A DNA stretch of 54,050 nt from the NCBI RefSeq assembly GCF_000520595.1, contig NZ_KI914989.1, forward strand, positions 156,453-210,502, in the 5' to 3' direction. Both the position numbers and the translations under genes were made by a program. The stretch is from Arthrobacter sp. H5 (GTDB lineage: Bacteria > Actinomycetota > Actinomycetes > Actinomycetales > Micrococcaceae). Below, one piece after another: positions 8,344 to 16,357 of this stretch. The notes beneath the pieces are model-generated. The model was given only the letters and a program-made list of their open reading frames with translations, was not told the DNA's origin and ran no database searches. Within the stretch, counting starts at the first letter, position 1, and each line of letters opens with the position of its first letter.

Positions 8344-9312
8344 TCACCCAACCAGCGCGGATTTCTTGGCACGAGTCTTCACCCTGGGGCGGGCGTTCTT
8401 CCGCACGGTCCGGATCATGTCCACGGTCAGCAGGGCGAGGCCAACCCATACCAGGCCAAATCCAACCCAGCGCTCCGGCGGCATTTCTTCGCGCAACACT
8501 GCGACCGCGAGGATGAACTGCAGAACAGGCGCCAGGTACTGCAGCATTCCGATGCTTGTCAGCGGGAGCCTCCGGGCAGCCGCTCCAAAGAAAATCAGCG
8601 GTATGGCAGTGATGACTCCGGATGCCGCCATAATCCAGAAGTGCCCGCTGCCTTCCGACAGAACCGTGGCTGCTCCGGTGACGCTCAGCCAGATCATGAC
8701 GCCGGCCGCTATGGGTGTCAGCACCGCCGTCTCTATGCTGAGGCTTGAAACGGCGTCCACACTTGGGCCAACCCGTTTCTTCACAAAGCCGTAGAAGCCA
8801 AACGAGAAAGCCAGTGTCAGCGCAATCCATGGGACTTTTCCGTACCCCAAAGCGAGCACTATGACAGCCACAAAACCTATTCCGATGGCCGTCCACTGCA
8901 GCGGACGCAGCCGTTCCCGCAGAATAAACACGCCAAGCAGCACGGACACAATGGGATTGATGAAGTACCCCAGCGATGCCTCCACCGCCTGCCCGCTGGT
9001 CACCCCATAGGTATAGACAAACCAGTTGACCGCTATCAGCATCGCGGCAAGAGTGAGCGTCCCCAGCACACGTGGATTGACGACGGCGGCATGCACGGTC
9101 CGCCAGGACCGCATCACCGTCAGCAGCAAGGCACAGAAAACGAGGGACCAGAGTACGCGGTTGGCCACGATTTCAAGGGGGGTGGCCGGAAGAAGGATCA
9201 GGAAGTAGAGCGGAAGCAGGCCCCAGAGCCCGTAGGCGGCGATCCCGAAAAGAATGCCCAGGGAGTTTTCACTCCGGGGCGGGCGCTTGGTAACAGGATC
9301 GCGTCGGCTCAC
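8344..9312 (-). CDS. rarD: RarD-type EamA transporter
   Basis: A membrane protein of about 322 residues with 10 hydrophobic helices of the drug/metabolite transporter superfamily. GILFGIAAYGLWGLLPLYF at the N-terminus and the EamA-repeat block EASLGYFINPIVSVLLGVFILRE are characteristic of RarD, annotated as a chloramphenicol-sensitivity permease with unclear substrate. The start is uncertain. The frame stays open to a TTG at 9417 and an ATG at 9408, but the extra residues look unlike a membrane protein and have no ribosome binding site. The GTG at 9312 lies just downstream of a TACTGT -10-like box and gives a length close to E. coli RarD. Confidence 0.82.
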   Translation of the reverse strand: MSRRDPVTKRPPRSENSLGILFGIAAYGLWGLLPLYFLILLPATPLEIVANRVLWSLVFCALLLTVMRSWRTVHAAVVNPRVLGTLTLAAMLIAVNWFVYTYGVTSGQAVEASLGYFINPIVSVLLGVFILRERLRPLQWTAIGIGFVAVIVLALGYGKVPWIALTLAFSFGFYGFVKKRVGPSVDAVSSLSIETAVLTPIAAGVMIWLSVTGAATVLSEGSGHFWIMAASGVITAIPLIFFGAAARRLPLTSIGMLQYLAPVLQFILAVAVLREEMPPERWVGFGLVWVGLALLTVDMIRTVRKNARPRVKTRAKKSALVG

Positions 9313-9691
9313 AAGGTGGGCAACCGACAGTATCCATGGTTTATTCCGCCCGAACGCGGCTACAGGACCTGCGTTAATCCGTCGATTTTCCGGATTTCGT
9401 GGGCGCATACTGGGCAACTCAGACGCGTTCTATTGACGAAGGACGACGCACCGGATGTGCAGCGGCTATTGCAAGTGATGGAGGAACCCGGACAAGGGTG
9501 GGCAGAATTCCCCTCACCGAAGTCCGGATGGCTCGGCTTTCTGTCCGGATTGCTCACGTAAACTTCAGCAAGGTGCTGCCGCGGTGCTGACCAACCCTGG
9601 CTTGTATCAAGACTCCAGGCATCTGCACGTGCATGTCTACAGCGGAGGGTGTCGATAGCTCACCGCGTTCATGCGCGCACCATCGGGCAAC
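9313..9691. other. intergenic stretch without a convincing gene
   Basis: About 380 bp between rarD and a small membrane protein gene, both on the minus strand. Several short frames are open, because stops are rare at this base composition. The longest minus-strand one (9360-9557) has several cysteines but no recognisable domain, ribosome binding site or family match. I see no clear hairpin or repeat. It could hold the rarD promoter or a degraded gene. Confidence 0.4.
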
Positions 9692-10108
9692 CTACATCGG
9701 TTCAACGAAACCGAACAGGGAAGCCGCCGTGCCAAGCACAGTGATCACCACGCCGGAAATGGCCAATCGGCGGGTATTCCGGTACGGCCCTCTCAATGAG
9801 AAGTCTGCGGGGCGCCGCGGTCTGTAGTAGATGACCACCTCGGCTCCCGGCGGCTCGGGCAGCGTGGCATCCTCGGCAAGGAGTACCTCTTCGATTTCGT
9901 AGTAGGTGTTGTGCCAGCGCAGGCCGGTTCGTCCTTCATGGGTGTAGACCACGGCGCGCGTTTTCACCCAGGTTCCGTTGACCATCAGCAACACACAGGC
10001 GGAGAAAAAGAGCACCAGTCCAAGAAGCACGGCGGCGGAGGTGGCAAGCTCAATGGCCGCGAGGACGGAACTGTCGGTTGTGCGCACATCGGCCGCCGCG
10101 GGATGCAT
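9692..10108 (-). CDS. small two-helix membrane protein of unknown function
   Basis: A 138-residue protein starting at the ATG at 10108. There is one hydrophobic helix near residues 15-40 (SSVLAAIELATSAAVLLGLV, then LFFSACVLLMV). A soluble domain of about 60 residues follows, with WVKTRAVVYTHEGRTGLRW and AEVVIYYRPRRPADFS, and then a second helix at the C-terminus (LAISGVVITVLGTAASLFGF). This helix-domain-helix layout with a beta-rich centre resembles DUF3592-type proteins, but I cannot make a firm family call. The open frame extends upstream past 10108 without a better start. It is divergent from fprA. Confidence 0.6.
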   Translation of the reverse strand: MHPAAADVRTTDSSVLAAIELATSAAVLLGLVLFFSACVLLMVNGTWVKTRAVVYTHEGRTGLRWHNTYYEIEEVLLAEDATLPEPPGAEVVIYYRPRRPADFSLRGPYRNTRRLAISGVVITVLGTAASLFGFVEPM

Positions 10109-10298
10109 AATGAACACCCTACGCAAGGCGCCGCTATGCCAGGGCAACGCATGGAACCAGCTTCGCGCCGTCGTCGTACCGGTTGAGAGGCTGATCACTG
10201 ATTGGCCGGTATTTTCGACTGCACAAGTCCCGCCATTTAGAATAGAGAACTGTGCGCTAATGTGCATAAGGATGTCATCGAGGGAAGAAGGGCTATCA

Positions 10299-11732
10299 GT
10301 GTCCAGCGCGGCTGCAACCCGACCGTTACGGGTTGCCATCATTGGTGCGGGTCCGGCCGGCGTGTATGCGGCTGACATTCTGACCAAGGCCCAAGAGGTC
10401 CAGGGCGGGAATTTCAAGGTCAGCATTGACCTTTTTGACCAGTACCCAGCTCCGTACGGACTGATCCGCTACGGCGTGGCTCCTGACCACCCGCGCATCA
10501 AGGGCATCGTCAACGCTCTCCACAAGGTGCTGGACCGCGGTGACATCCGGTTCCTCGGCAACGTGAACTACGGCCGCGACCTCACCCTCTCCGACTTCCG
10601 CAACTTCTACGACGCGGTGATTTTCGCGACCGGAGCCATTAAAGACGCAGACCTCAATATTCCGGGTGTGGACCTTGAAGGATCCTTTGGCGGCGCCGAT
10701 TTTGTGTCCTGGTATGACGGTCATCCTGACGTGGACCGCGAGTGGCCGCTGGAGGCTAAGGAGATTGCCGTCATCGGCAACGGGAACGTGGCGCTTGACG
10801 TCGCACGGATCCTCTCCAAGCACGCGGACGATCTACTGACCACCGAAATTCCGGGCAACGTCTATGAGGGACTGAGGAAGTCGCCTGTCACGGACGTTCA
10901 CGTCTTCGGCCGCCGCGGACCGGCTCAAGTCAAGTTCACGCCGTTGGAACTGCGGGAGCTGTCGCATTCCCGCGACGTCGACATTGTTCTTTACCCGGAG
11001 GACTTTGACTTTGACGAAGCCTCCGAGCAGCAGATCGCCACCAATAACCAGACCAAGACCATGGTTAAGACCCTGACTAATTGGCTGGCAGAGGACGAGG
11101 GACCCGATTCATGGACCGCCAGCCGGCGGCTTCATCTCCACTTCCTCCATACGCCCGTGGAAATCACGGATTCTCCCGAAACCCCAGGCAGGGTGGCGGG
11201 CATGCGGTTTGAGCGCACCGCGTTGACGGGCGAAGGCAGGGTCGAGGGCACGGGCGAATTCATCGACTATCCGGTGCAGGCGGTCTACCGTGCCATCGGC
11301 TACTTCGGGTCCGAGCTGCCCGAGGTGGGCTTCGATGAAAAGCGCGGCGTGATCCCGAACGAGGGCGGCAGGGTCATCAGCGAGGACGGCGCGCCCGTTC
11401 CTGGGATCTACGCCACCGGCTGGATCAAGCGCGGACCGGTGGGCCTGATCGGCCACACCAAGGGTGATGCGCTGGAAACCATTGGCTTCCTGCTGGAGGA
11501 CAGGCTGAATCTTCCTCCCGCACAGAACCCGTCGGAGGATGCGATCATCGACCTGCTCAACGAGCGGGGGGTCCGCTTCACCACCTGGGATGGCTGGCTC
11601 AAGCTCGACGCCCACGAGTTGAAGCTGGGAACCAACTACGCGCACGACGGCGGCAACCCGCCTGAGCTTGTCAGGGAACGTGTGAAGGTGGTTCCGCGCG
11701 AGGAGATGATTGCCGTTTCCCGTGGAGAGTAG
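10299..11732 (+). CDS. fprA: FprA-type ferredoxin/adrenodoxin-NADP+ reductase
   Basis: A 477-residue FAD- and NADPH-binding oxidoreductase that passes electrons from NADPH to ferredoxin. The FAD motif is VAIIGAGPAGVYAADIL near the N-terminus. The NADP motif is IAVIGNGNVALDVARIL about 155 residues further on, and GWIKRGPVGLIGHTKGDA in the C-terminal part is typical of adrenodoxin reductase relatives. Length is close to mycobacterial FprA. The frame is open far upstream, but the GTG at 10299 has GAAGAAGG about 7 bases before it and directly precedes the Rossmann fold; the ATG at 10272 is an alternative. It is followed closely by a decayed aldehyde dehydrogenase end. Confidence 0.87.
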   Translation: MSSAAATRPLRVAIIGAGPAGVYAADILTKAQEVQGGNFKVSIDLFDQYPAPYGLIRYGVAPDHPRIKGIVNALHKVLDRGDIRFLGNVNYGRDLTLSDFRNFYDAVIFATGAIKDADLNIPGVDLEGSFGGADFVSWYDGHPDVDREWPLEAKEIAVIGNGNVALDVARILSKHADDLLTTEIPGNVYEGLRKSPVTDVHVFGRRGPAQVKFTPLELRELSHSRDVDIVLYPEDFDFDEASEQQIATNNQTKTMVKTLTNWLAEDEGPDSWTASRRLHLHFLHTPVEITDSPETPGRVAGMRFERTALTGEGRVEGTGEFIDYPVQAVYRAIGYFGSELPEVGFDEKRGVIPNEGGRVISEDGAPVPGIYATGWIKRGPVGLIGHTKGDALETIGFLLEDRLNLPPAQNPSEDAIIDLLNERGVRFTTWDGWLKLDAHELKLGTNYAHDGGNPPELVRERVKVVPREEMIAVSRGE

Positions 11733-11774
11733 CCACCCCCAATTTGATTCCAAGCCTGCGGCGATAGGATGTGG

Positions 11775-11873
11775 GGCATTGGACGCGAGAACCACACCAT
11801 GATGCTGGACCACTATCAGCAGACCAAGAATCTCCTGGTCAGCCACAACGAGAACAAGCTGGGCTTCTTCTAG
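11775..11873 (+). pseudogene. remnant of an aldehyde dehydrogenase gene (C-terminus only)
   Basis: In one frame, the 36 bp after fprA lead into [19 protein letters not shown] and then [13 protein letters not shown], ending in TAG. This is the characteristic C-terminus of acetaldehyde-type aldehyde dehydrogenases (expected length about 500 residues), so only about 32 codons remain. The frame is closed upstream by a TGA at 11745-11747, and no other part of the enzyme is present. The remnant lies directly before a DUF779 gene, which normally follows such a dehydrogenase. A deletion joining fprA to the dehydrogenase end is the simplest explanation. Confidence 0.75.
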
Positions 11874-11881
11874 GAGTTGCA

Positions 11882-12278
11882 ATGACGGTCGAAGCAAGCA
11901 TTGTGATCCCGGGGGAGACATTCTCCCGGGTTGCCCTGACCGACTCCGCCGTGGAACTACTGCGCAAGCTGTGGGGCATTCATGCCCCGCTGATGTTCCA
12001 CCAGTCGGGAGGCTGCTGCGACGGATCGTCGCCTATGTGCTACCCGGCCGGCGAGTTCATCACCGCCGAGGCGGATGCTGCTGGGCGTGCTGGATATTTC
12101 CACCGGCCCAGAGGACGACGACGGCGGAACGATTGACTTCTGGATGTCACGTGAGCAGTTCGAATACTGGAAACACACGCACCTCACCGTGGATGTGGTC
12201 ACCGGGCGGGGGAGCGGGTTTTCCGTGGAGGCGCCGGAAGGAAAGAGGTTCCTGATCCGGTCGCGGCTGATGTTCTAG
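11882..12278 (+). pseudogene. DUF779-family gene broken by a frameshift
   Basis: The frame from the ATG at 11882 encodes MTVEASIVIPGE followed by AVELLRKLWGIHAPLMFHQS and GGCCDGSSPMCYPAGEFITAEAD, the N-terminal two thirds of a DUF779 protein. At about 12077 the homology jumps to another frame (LLGVLDISTGPEDDDGG, WMSREQFEYWKHTHLTVDVV, GFSVEAPEGKRFLIRSRLMF, stop at 12276-12278). The shift fits a two-base loss in the codon after GAT 12074-12076. The unshifted frame runs into unrelated arginine-rich sequence and stops at 12136. Family members sit beside aldehyde dehydrogenase genes and have a conserved Cys-rich segment. Function is unknown; the copy is probably inactive, unless the shift is a sequencing error. 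Confidence 0.8.
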
Positions 12279-12347
12279 CGCTTCCGCGCCTGGACTACGT
12301 GAACGCACCGTAGAAGGTTTCGGCAGCGACAGTCGCCCCACCATAAG

Positions 12348-12379
12348 TTGCACAGTGTGCAAAGTTGCACGTAGTGTAA
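12348..12379. promoter_or_regulatory. double palindromic operator of the TetR-MMPL unit
   Basis: Two 15-bp inverted repeats stand 17 bp apart, centre to centre. TTGCAC-AGT-GTGCAA (12348-12362) is perfect. TTGCAC-GTA-GTGTAA (12365-12379) has one mismatch. They lie immediately before the GTG start of the TetR gene and cover its probable -35 (TTGCAC) and -10. Tandem sites of this size are typical for autoregulation by TetR-family dimers. Binding is inferred. Confidence 0.7.
12372..12377 (+). promoter_or_regulatory. -10 box of leaderless tetR-MMPL transcript
   Basis: TAGTGT stands exactly 6 bases before the GTG start at 12384, with TTGCAC 18 bases upstream as -35. Transcription would begin at the start codon, and no ribosome binding site is present. 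The box lies inside the second operator. Confidence 0.55.
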
Positions 12380-12383
12380 GTCT

Positions 12384-12998
12384 GTGATTGAACAACCAAC
12401 CGGACGCCGTGAGCAGAACAAGCTCGATACCCGCCGGGCCATTGCGGAAGCGGCATTAAACCTCGCCCGCACACACGGTATGGGCGCCGTGACCGCAGAC
12501 CAGATAGCCGAGGAAGCAAAAGTTTCCCGGCGCACCTTCTTCAACTATTTCCACAGTGCCGAGGACGCCCTGACAGTGTCCACGGAATCTTTCCTGGAGC
12601 ATGCGGTGAACGAGTTCGCCGCCCGCCCCTCGGACGAACCGCTGCTGGACGCAATAATTGCCGCTCTCGCCGCGACCGCCCAGGTGGAAAACCTGAACGA
12701 CTGCGGGGATCTCTTCAGGCTGGCTGACGGCAACCCGGACCTGCTCAGCACGCAGTTGCTGGCCTGGGAACGCGCGGAGGCGCGCATTGTCCGTGCCGTC
12801 GAGGAACGTCTGGGCGGGAGTGCAACGAATCTGTACATTCTCGCGTTGGTGGGTTCAGTCCTGTCCTGTGCCAAAGCAGCAATGCGTGAATGGTCCAGCG
12901 CAAATCCCGTCCAAGGCTCGGCCGCTGACCTTGAAAACCACATCGTCAACGCACTGTCCATGCTGCGTGACGGTTTTGCCCAATCCACCACCACCTAA
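12384..12998 (+). CDS. TetR-family regulator of an MMPL exporter
   Basis: A 204-residue regulator with the N-terminal TetR helix-turn-helix: RRAIAEAALNLARTHGMGAV, TADQIAEEAKVSRRTFFNYF. A helical ligand domain follows. The start is GTG without a ribosome binding site, fitting a leaderless message. It is followed after 14 bp by the MMPL transporter gene, so the two are almost certainly co-transcribed. The double palindrome just upstream suggests that it represses this operon and is released by a substrate of the pump. The ligand is unknown. Confidence 0.88.
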   Translation: MIEQPTGRREQNKLDTRRAIAEAALNLARTHGMGAVTADQIAEEAKVSRRTFFNYFHSAEDALTVSTESFLEHAVNEFAARPSDEPLLDAIIAALAATAQVENLNDCGDLFRLADGNPDLLSTQLLAWERAEARIVRAVEERLGGSATNLYILALVGSVLSCAKAAMREWSSANPVQGSAADLENHIVNALSMLRDGFAQSTTT

Positions 12999-13012
12999 GG
13001 ACCGCACCGGAG

Positions 13013-15595
13013 ATGGCATTCCTCCTCTATCGACTCGGAAAATTCGCCTACCGGCGGCGCTGGTGGGTTGTGTCTGCCTGGCTTGCGCTTGTTCTTGCGG
13101 TGGGCGGTTCGGCCGTCGCGTTTTCCGGCACGCTGACCAACAACTTCACCATTCCGGGAACCGAGTCCCAGCGGGTGCTGGATCAGCTTAAGGAGGACAT
13201 GCCCGATGCCGTGGGCGGCATGGGCACCATCGTCTTCGAGAATGATGGCGGCACTGAGTTCACCGCCGAGCAGGAGTCAACCATGACTGCGGCTCTGGAT
13301 GAGGTCTCGCGCGTTGACGGCGTCGAGGCCGTGATCAACTCCTTCGATCTGGCGCGTCAGCTTGCTGAAAGCCAGGCGGAAATCGACGATGGCCGGACAC
13401 AGTTTGAGCAGAGCACCCAGCAATTGGCGGATGGGGCGGCCCAGCTTGACGAGGGGCAGGCGCAGCTGGACGCCCAACGTGCACAGTTCGAGCAAAACCG
13501 GACGCTGCTGCCGCCCGAGCAGGCAGCGGCGAACGAGGCGCAACTCAACGCGGCACAGGCCGAGATAGACGCCCAGCGCGAAGAAGTTGCCGCTGGAGAA
13601 GCTGAACTTGAGGCGGGCCGCGCCGAACTGGATCAGGGCGCCCGCACCCTGGCGGCGTCGTCGGGCATTCAGTTCGTGTCCGACGACGGCACCACCGCCG
13701 TTGCCAGCGTCCAGTTTGCAGACCAGATTGACGCAGTGACGCCGGAGACCCGACAGGCGGTCCAAGACGCTGCCAACGCCGCCACTGACGCCGGCGTCAA
13801 CATCTTCTACAGCAAGGAGATTGTCCAGGATATCTCGGACATCTTTGGTGCGGCAGAGATCATCGGACTGCTTGTCGCCGCGATCGTGCTCATCGTGATG
13901 CTGGGGACCCTGGTCGCCGCCGGACTGCCGTTGTTGATGGCCGTTGTAGGCGTCGGTGTAGGGGTGGGAGTCACCTTTGCCCTCACCGGCGTCATTGAGA
14001 TGAGTTCCATCTCGCCGGTGCTGGCCCTCATGCTGGGTCTAGCGGTGGGTATCGACTACTCGCTGTTCATCGTCAACCGGCACCGCACTCAGCTGCTGCG
14101 CGGGCTGCCCCTGGATGAATCCATCGGCAGGGCCGCCGGTACCGCCGGAAACGCAGTGCTCTTCGCCGGCATCACGGTAATCATTGCGCTCGCTGCGCTC
14201 GCCGTGCCCGGTTTGCCCTTCCTCACCATGCTCGGTTTGTCCGCGGCCGGAACGGTGGCGGCCTCGGTACTTGTTGCCCTCACGTTGACTCCGGCGCTGC
14301 TTGGGTTCATCGGCACCCGGATCGTGTCCAAACGGCGTTGGGCCAAGGCCGCTACGGCGTCTGAGGACGCGGCGCAACAGCACGCCGATCACGACGCCGA
14401 GGCGGGACGCGGCTGGGGAGGCTTCGTGACCCGGCGGCGCATTCTGACGGTGGTTGCCGGAGTAGTTGCGCTCGGAGTGGTTGCGCTGCCGGCGTTGGAC
14501 CTACGCGTGGGACTGCCCGACGGCGGCTCCGAACCGGCGGACTCAACGGCGTACCAGGCCTATAGCTTGGTCGGTGAGAAGTTCGGAGAAGGCACCAACG
14601 GCCCGCTGCTGGTGGTGGGCGCACTCCCTGAAACTGCGGACGACGCGGAACGCACCGACCTGCAGCTTGACGTGGCTGACCGCCTGGCGGATGTTCCCGA
14701 CGTTACCGCCGCCGTTCCCGCTTCCGTAAGTGGTGACGGGCGAACTGCGATTTACCAGGTCATCCCCGAAGAGGGGCCAGCGAGCGAGAGCACCGAGCAG
14801 CTGGTACGGGACCTCCGCGCGCAGGCAGCCGAGATCGAGTCGGAGACGGGAGTCGGGATCTCGGTGACGGGACAAACGGCCGCCAACATCGACGTTTCGG
14901 CGAAACTGATGGAGGCCATGCCGCTGTACCTGGGAATCGTCGTCGGGCTGTCACTGGTCCTGCTCCTGTTGGTGTTCCGCTCCATCCTGGTTCCGCTGAT
15001 CGCCACCGGAGGCTTCTTGCTCTCCCTGTTGGCGAGCTTCGGTGCGACCGTTGCGATCTACCAATGGGGTTGGCTGGGGGACTTCTTTGGGGTAACCAAT
15101 CCCGGACCCATTCTGAGCTTCCTGCCAATCATTCTCATTGGCGTGCTCTTCGGGCTGGCGATGGATTATCAAATGTTCCTGGTCTCGGGAATGCGGGAGT
15201 CGTACGTGCATGGCAGTAGTGCCAGGAGCGCAGTGAGGATCGGTTTCAGCCATGGCGCGCGTGTAGTCACCGCGGCAGCCATCATCATGGTGTCCGTGTT
15301 CGCCGGGTTTGTGTTCTCGCACCTGACCATGGTCAGGCCCATCGGGTTTGGACTCGCATTTGGCGTACTGCTGGATGCACTTGTGGTGAGGATGACGCTG
15401 ATTCCGGCAGCAATGCACCTGTTGGGACGGCATGCCTGGTGGTTGCCTCGGTGGCTGGACCGGATCCTACCGGACGTCGACGTCGAGGGCGCACGGTTGG
15501 AATCCGGGTTGGCTCCGCCGGCGATCGACCAAGCGAGGGACGAGCGTTCCCCGGTGATCGACCAAGCGAGGGACGAGCGCGTGGAGATCCCATGA
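13013..15595 (+). CDS. MMPL/RND-family transporter
   Basis: An 860-residue inner-membrane exporter with the two-lobe MMPL plan: a helix near 22-42, a large extracytoplasmic domain, five or six helices at about 280-435, a second extracytoplasmic domain, and a final helix bundle near 635-800. The conserved motif GLAVGIDYSLFIVNRHR follows helix 3 of the first bundle; GLAMDYQMFLVSGMRE is its counterpart in the second. The first extracytoplasmic domain contains a long Ala/Gln/Glu heptad-rich stretch (about residues 118-215, e.g. QLADGAAQLDEGQAQLDAQR) that should form a coiled-coil hairpin. The C-terminal tail carries a duplicated IDQARDER segment. Lipid or drug export is known for the family; the substrate here is unknown. 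Confidence 0.9.
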   Translation: MAFLLYRLGKFAYRRRWWVVSAWLALVLAVGGSAVAFSGTLTNNFTIPGTESQRVLDQLKEDMPDAVGGMGTIVFENDGGTEFTAEQESTMTAALDEVSRVDGVEAVINSFDLARQLAESQAEIDDGRTQFEQSTQQLADGAAQLDEGQAQLDAQRAQFEQNRTLLPPEQAAANEAQLNAAQAEIDAQREEVAAGEAELEAGRAELDQGARTLAASSGIQFVSDDGTTAVASVQFADQIDAVTPETRQAVQDAANAATDAGVNIFYSKEIVQDISDIFGAAEIIGLLVAAIVLIVMLGTLVAAGLPLLMAVVGVGVGVGVTFALTGVIEMSSISPVLALMLGLAVGIDYSLFIVNRHRTQLLRGLPLDESIGRAAGTAGNAVLFAGITVIIALAALAVPGLPFLTMLGLSAAGTVAASVLVALTLTPALLGFIGTRIVSKRRWAKAATASEDAAQQHADHDAEAGRGWGGFVTRRRILTVVAGVVALGVVALPALDLRVGLPDGGSEPADSTAYQAYSLVGEKFGEGTNGPLLVVGALPETADDAERTDLQLDVADRLADVPDVTAAVPASVSGDGRTAIYQVIPEEGPASESTEQLVRDLRAQAAEIESETGVGISVTGQTAANIDVSAKLMEAMPLYLGIVVGLSLVLLLLVFRSILVPLIATGGFLLSLLASFGATVAIYQWGWLGDFFGVTNPGPILSFLPIILIGVLFGLAMDYQMFLVSGMRESYVHGSSARSAVRIGFSHGARVVTAAAIIMVSVFAGFVFSHLTMVRPIGFGLAFGVLLDALVVRMTLIPAAMHLLGRHAWWLPRWLDRILPDVDVEGARLESGLAPPAIDQARDERSPVIDQARDERVEIP
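15523..15579 (+). repeat. two direct 24-bp repeats in the MMPL 3' end
   Basis: The same 24 bases occur at 15523-15546 and 15556-15579, a 33-bp period. They encode IDQARDER twice, separated by SPV, as the last visible feature of the transporter tail. The tail is not part of the conserved fold. This could be local slippage or a chromosomal repeat unit captured in frame. Confidence 0.8.
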
Positions 15596-15690
15596 CACGG
15601 CGGGCCTGAGAAGGTCACCCAGCACTGGGCCGGCGGGAATCACAGCCGCAGCTTTGGGGGGCGTGCCGCATGGGACGTACCATTCAAGGC

Positions 15691-16299
15691 ATGGCCCGCC
15701 CCCCGAGACCGGAACGCAAGACGGAACTGCTCGACCAGATTCTCGATTACATGCTGGACAAGGCCTTCGCCGGGTTGAGCTTCCGCACGTTGGCGGACGG
15801 TTTGGGGATCAGCAGCTACGTGCTGGTGTATCACTTTGGGAACCGCGAGGAACTGGTCAACGAGATTGTGCGGCATATCGAAGCCCGGCATGATCCGTTG
15901 ATACCCGGGCAGCCGGAACAGCTCTCACGCGCCGATTACGAGGACTGGGTGCGCAGGTCCTGGAATTGGACCCTGATTGAGCGGAACCGCCAGCTTCAGC
16001 GTCTGGAGTTCGAAGCCGCCCTGCAGGACCCCGTGAGTTCAACACCGAGGAACAGTGCATCCGAGAAGTACCTGTTCTGGACGGATTTCACGGCAACCTG
16101 GCTAATCACGCAGGGCGTACCCCCGGAGCGCGCGGCTCCCGCATCGCGACTCTTCGTCTCCAGCCTTTACGGGCTGCAGTATGACTTTGTGGTGAACCGG
16201 GACCGTCAGGCAGTGGATGCAGCGCTGGAACTGATGCTCGGTGTCTTCTTTGAGTCTGTTGACCGGGTCATAGACGGTCATCCTGCGCCCAAACGTTAG
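15691..16299 (+). CDS. TetR-family regulator
   Basis: A 202-residue protein starting MARPPRPERKTELLDQILDY, with the TetR helix-turn-helix FRTLADGLGISSYVLVYHFG near residues 31-50. The ATG at 15691 is favoured over that at 15670 because a TACCAT -10-like box lies 7 bases before it (leaderless arrangement) and the sequence before it is not family-like. It is alone between the MMPL gene and a strong bidirectional terminator, so it may control the transporter upstream, itself, or a distant target. No clear palindrome was found near it. Confidence 0.82.
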   Translation: MARPPRPERKTELLDQILDYMLDKAFAGLSFRTLADGLGISSYVLVYHFGNREELVNEIVRHIEARHDPLIPGQPEQLSRADYEDWVRRSWNWTLIERNRQLQRLEFEAALQDPVSSTPRNSASEKYLFWTDFTATWLITQGVPPERAAPASRLFVSSLYGLQYDFVVNRDRQAVDAALELMLGVFFESVDRVIDGHPAPKR

Positions 16300-16314
16300 G
16301 AGCATCCGGACGCA

Positions 16315-16348
16315 GTGAAGGGCGGGTTAGCATGAACCCGCCCTTCAC
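16315..16348. terminator. bidirectional rho-independent terminator
   Basis: A perfect 14-bp stem, GTGAAGGGCGGGTT / AACCCGCCCTTCAC, with a 6-base loop, between the convergent tetR (+) and catalase (-) genes. TTTTCG follows on the plus strand. Confidence 0.85.
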
Positions 16349-16357
16349 TTTTCGTGC

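Noticed and set aside
9360-9557. 65-codon Cys-containing frame (minus) upstream of rarD
   Set aside because: CPVCAHEIR looks zinc-finger-like, but there is no second Cys pair at a sensible distance, no ribosome binding site, and it overlaps the possible rarD 5' end.
9978-10298. 107-codon N-terminal extension of FprA
   Set aside because: It overlaps the opposite-strand membrane protein gene, is not family-like, and the GTG at 10299 has a good ribosome binding site directly before the Rossmann fold.
12075-12278. Separate 67-codon gene downstream of the DUF779 start
   Set aside because: The sequence is the C-terminal half of DUF779 in a shifted frame, so it is one broken gene and not an independent small protein.
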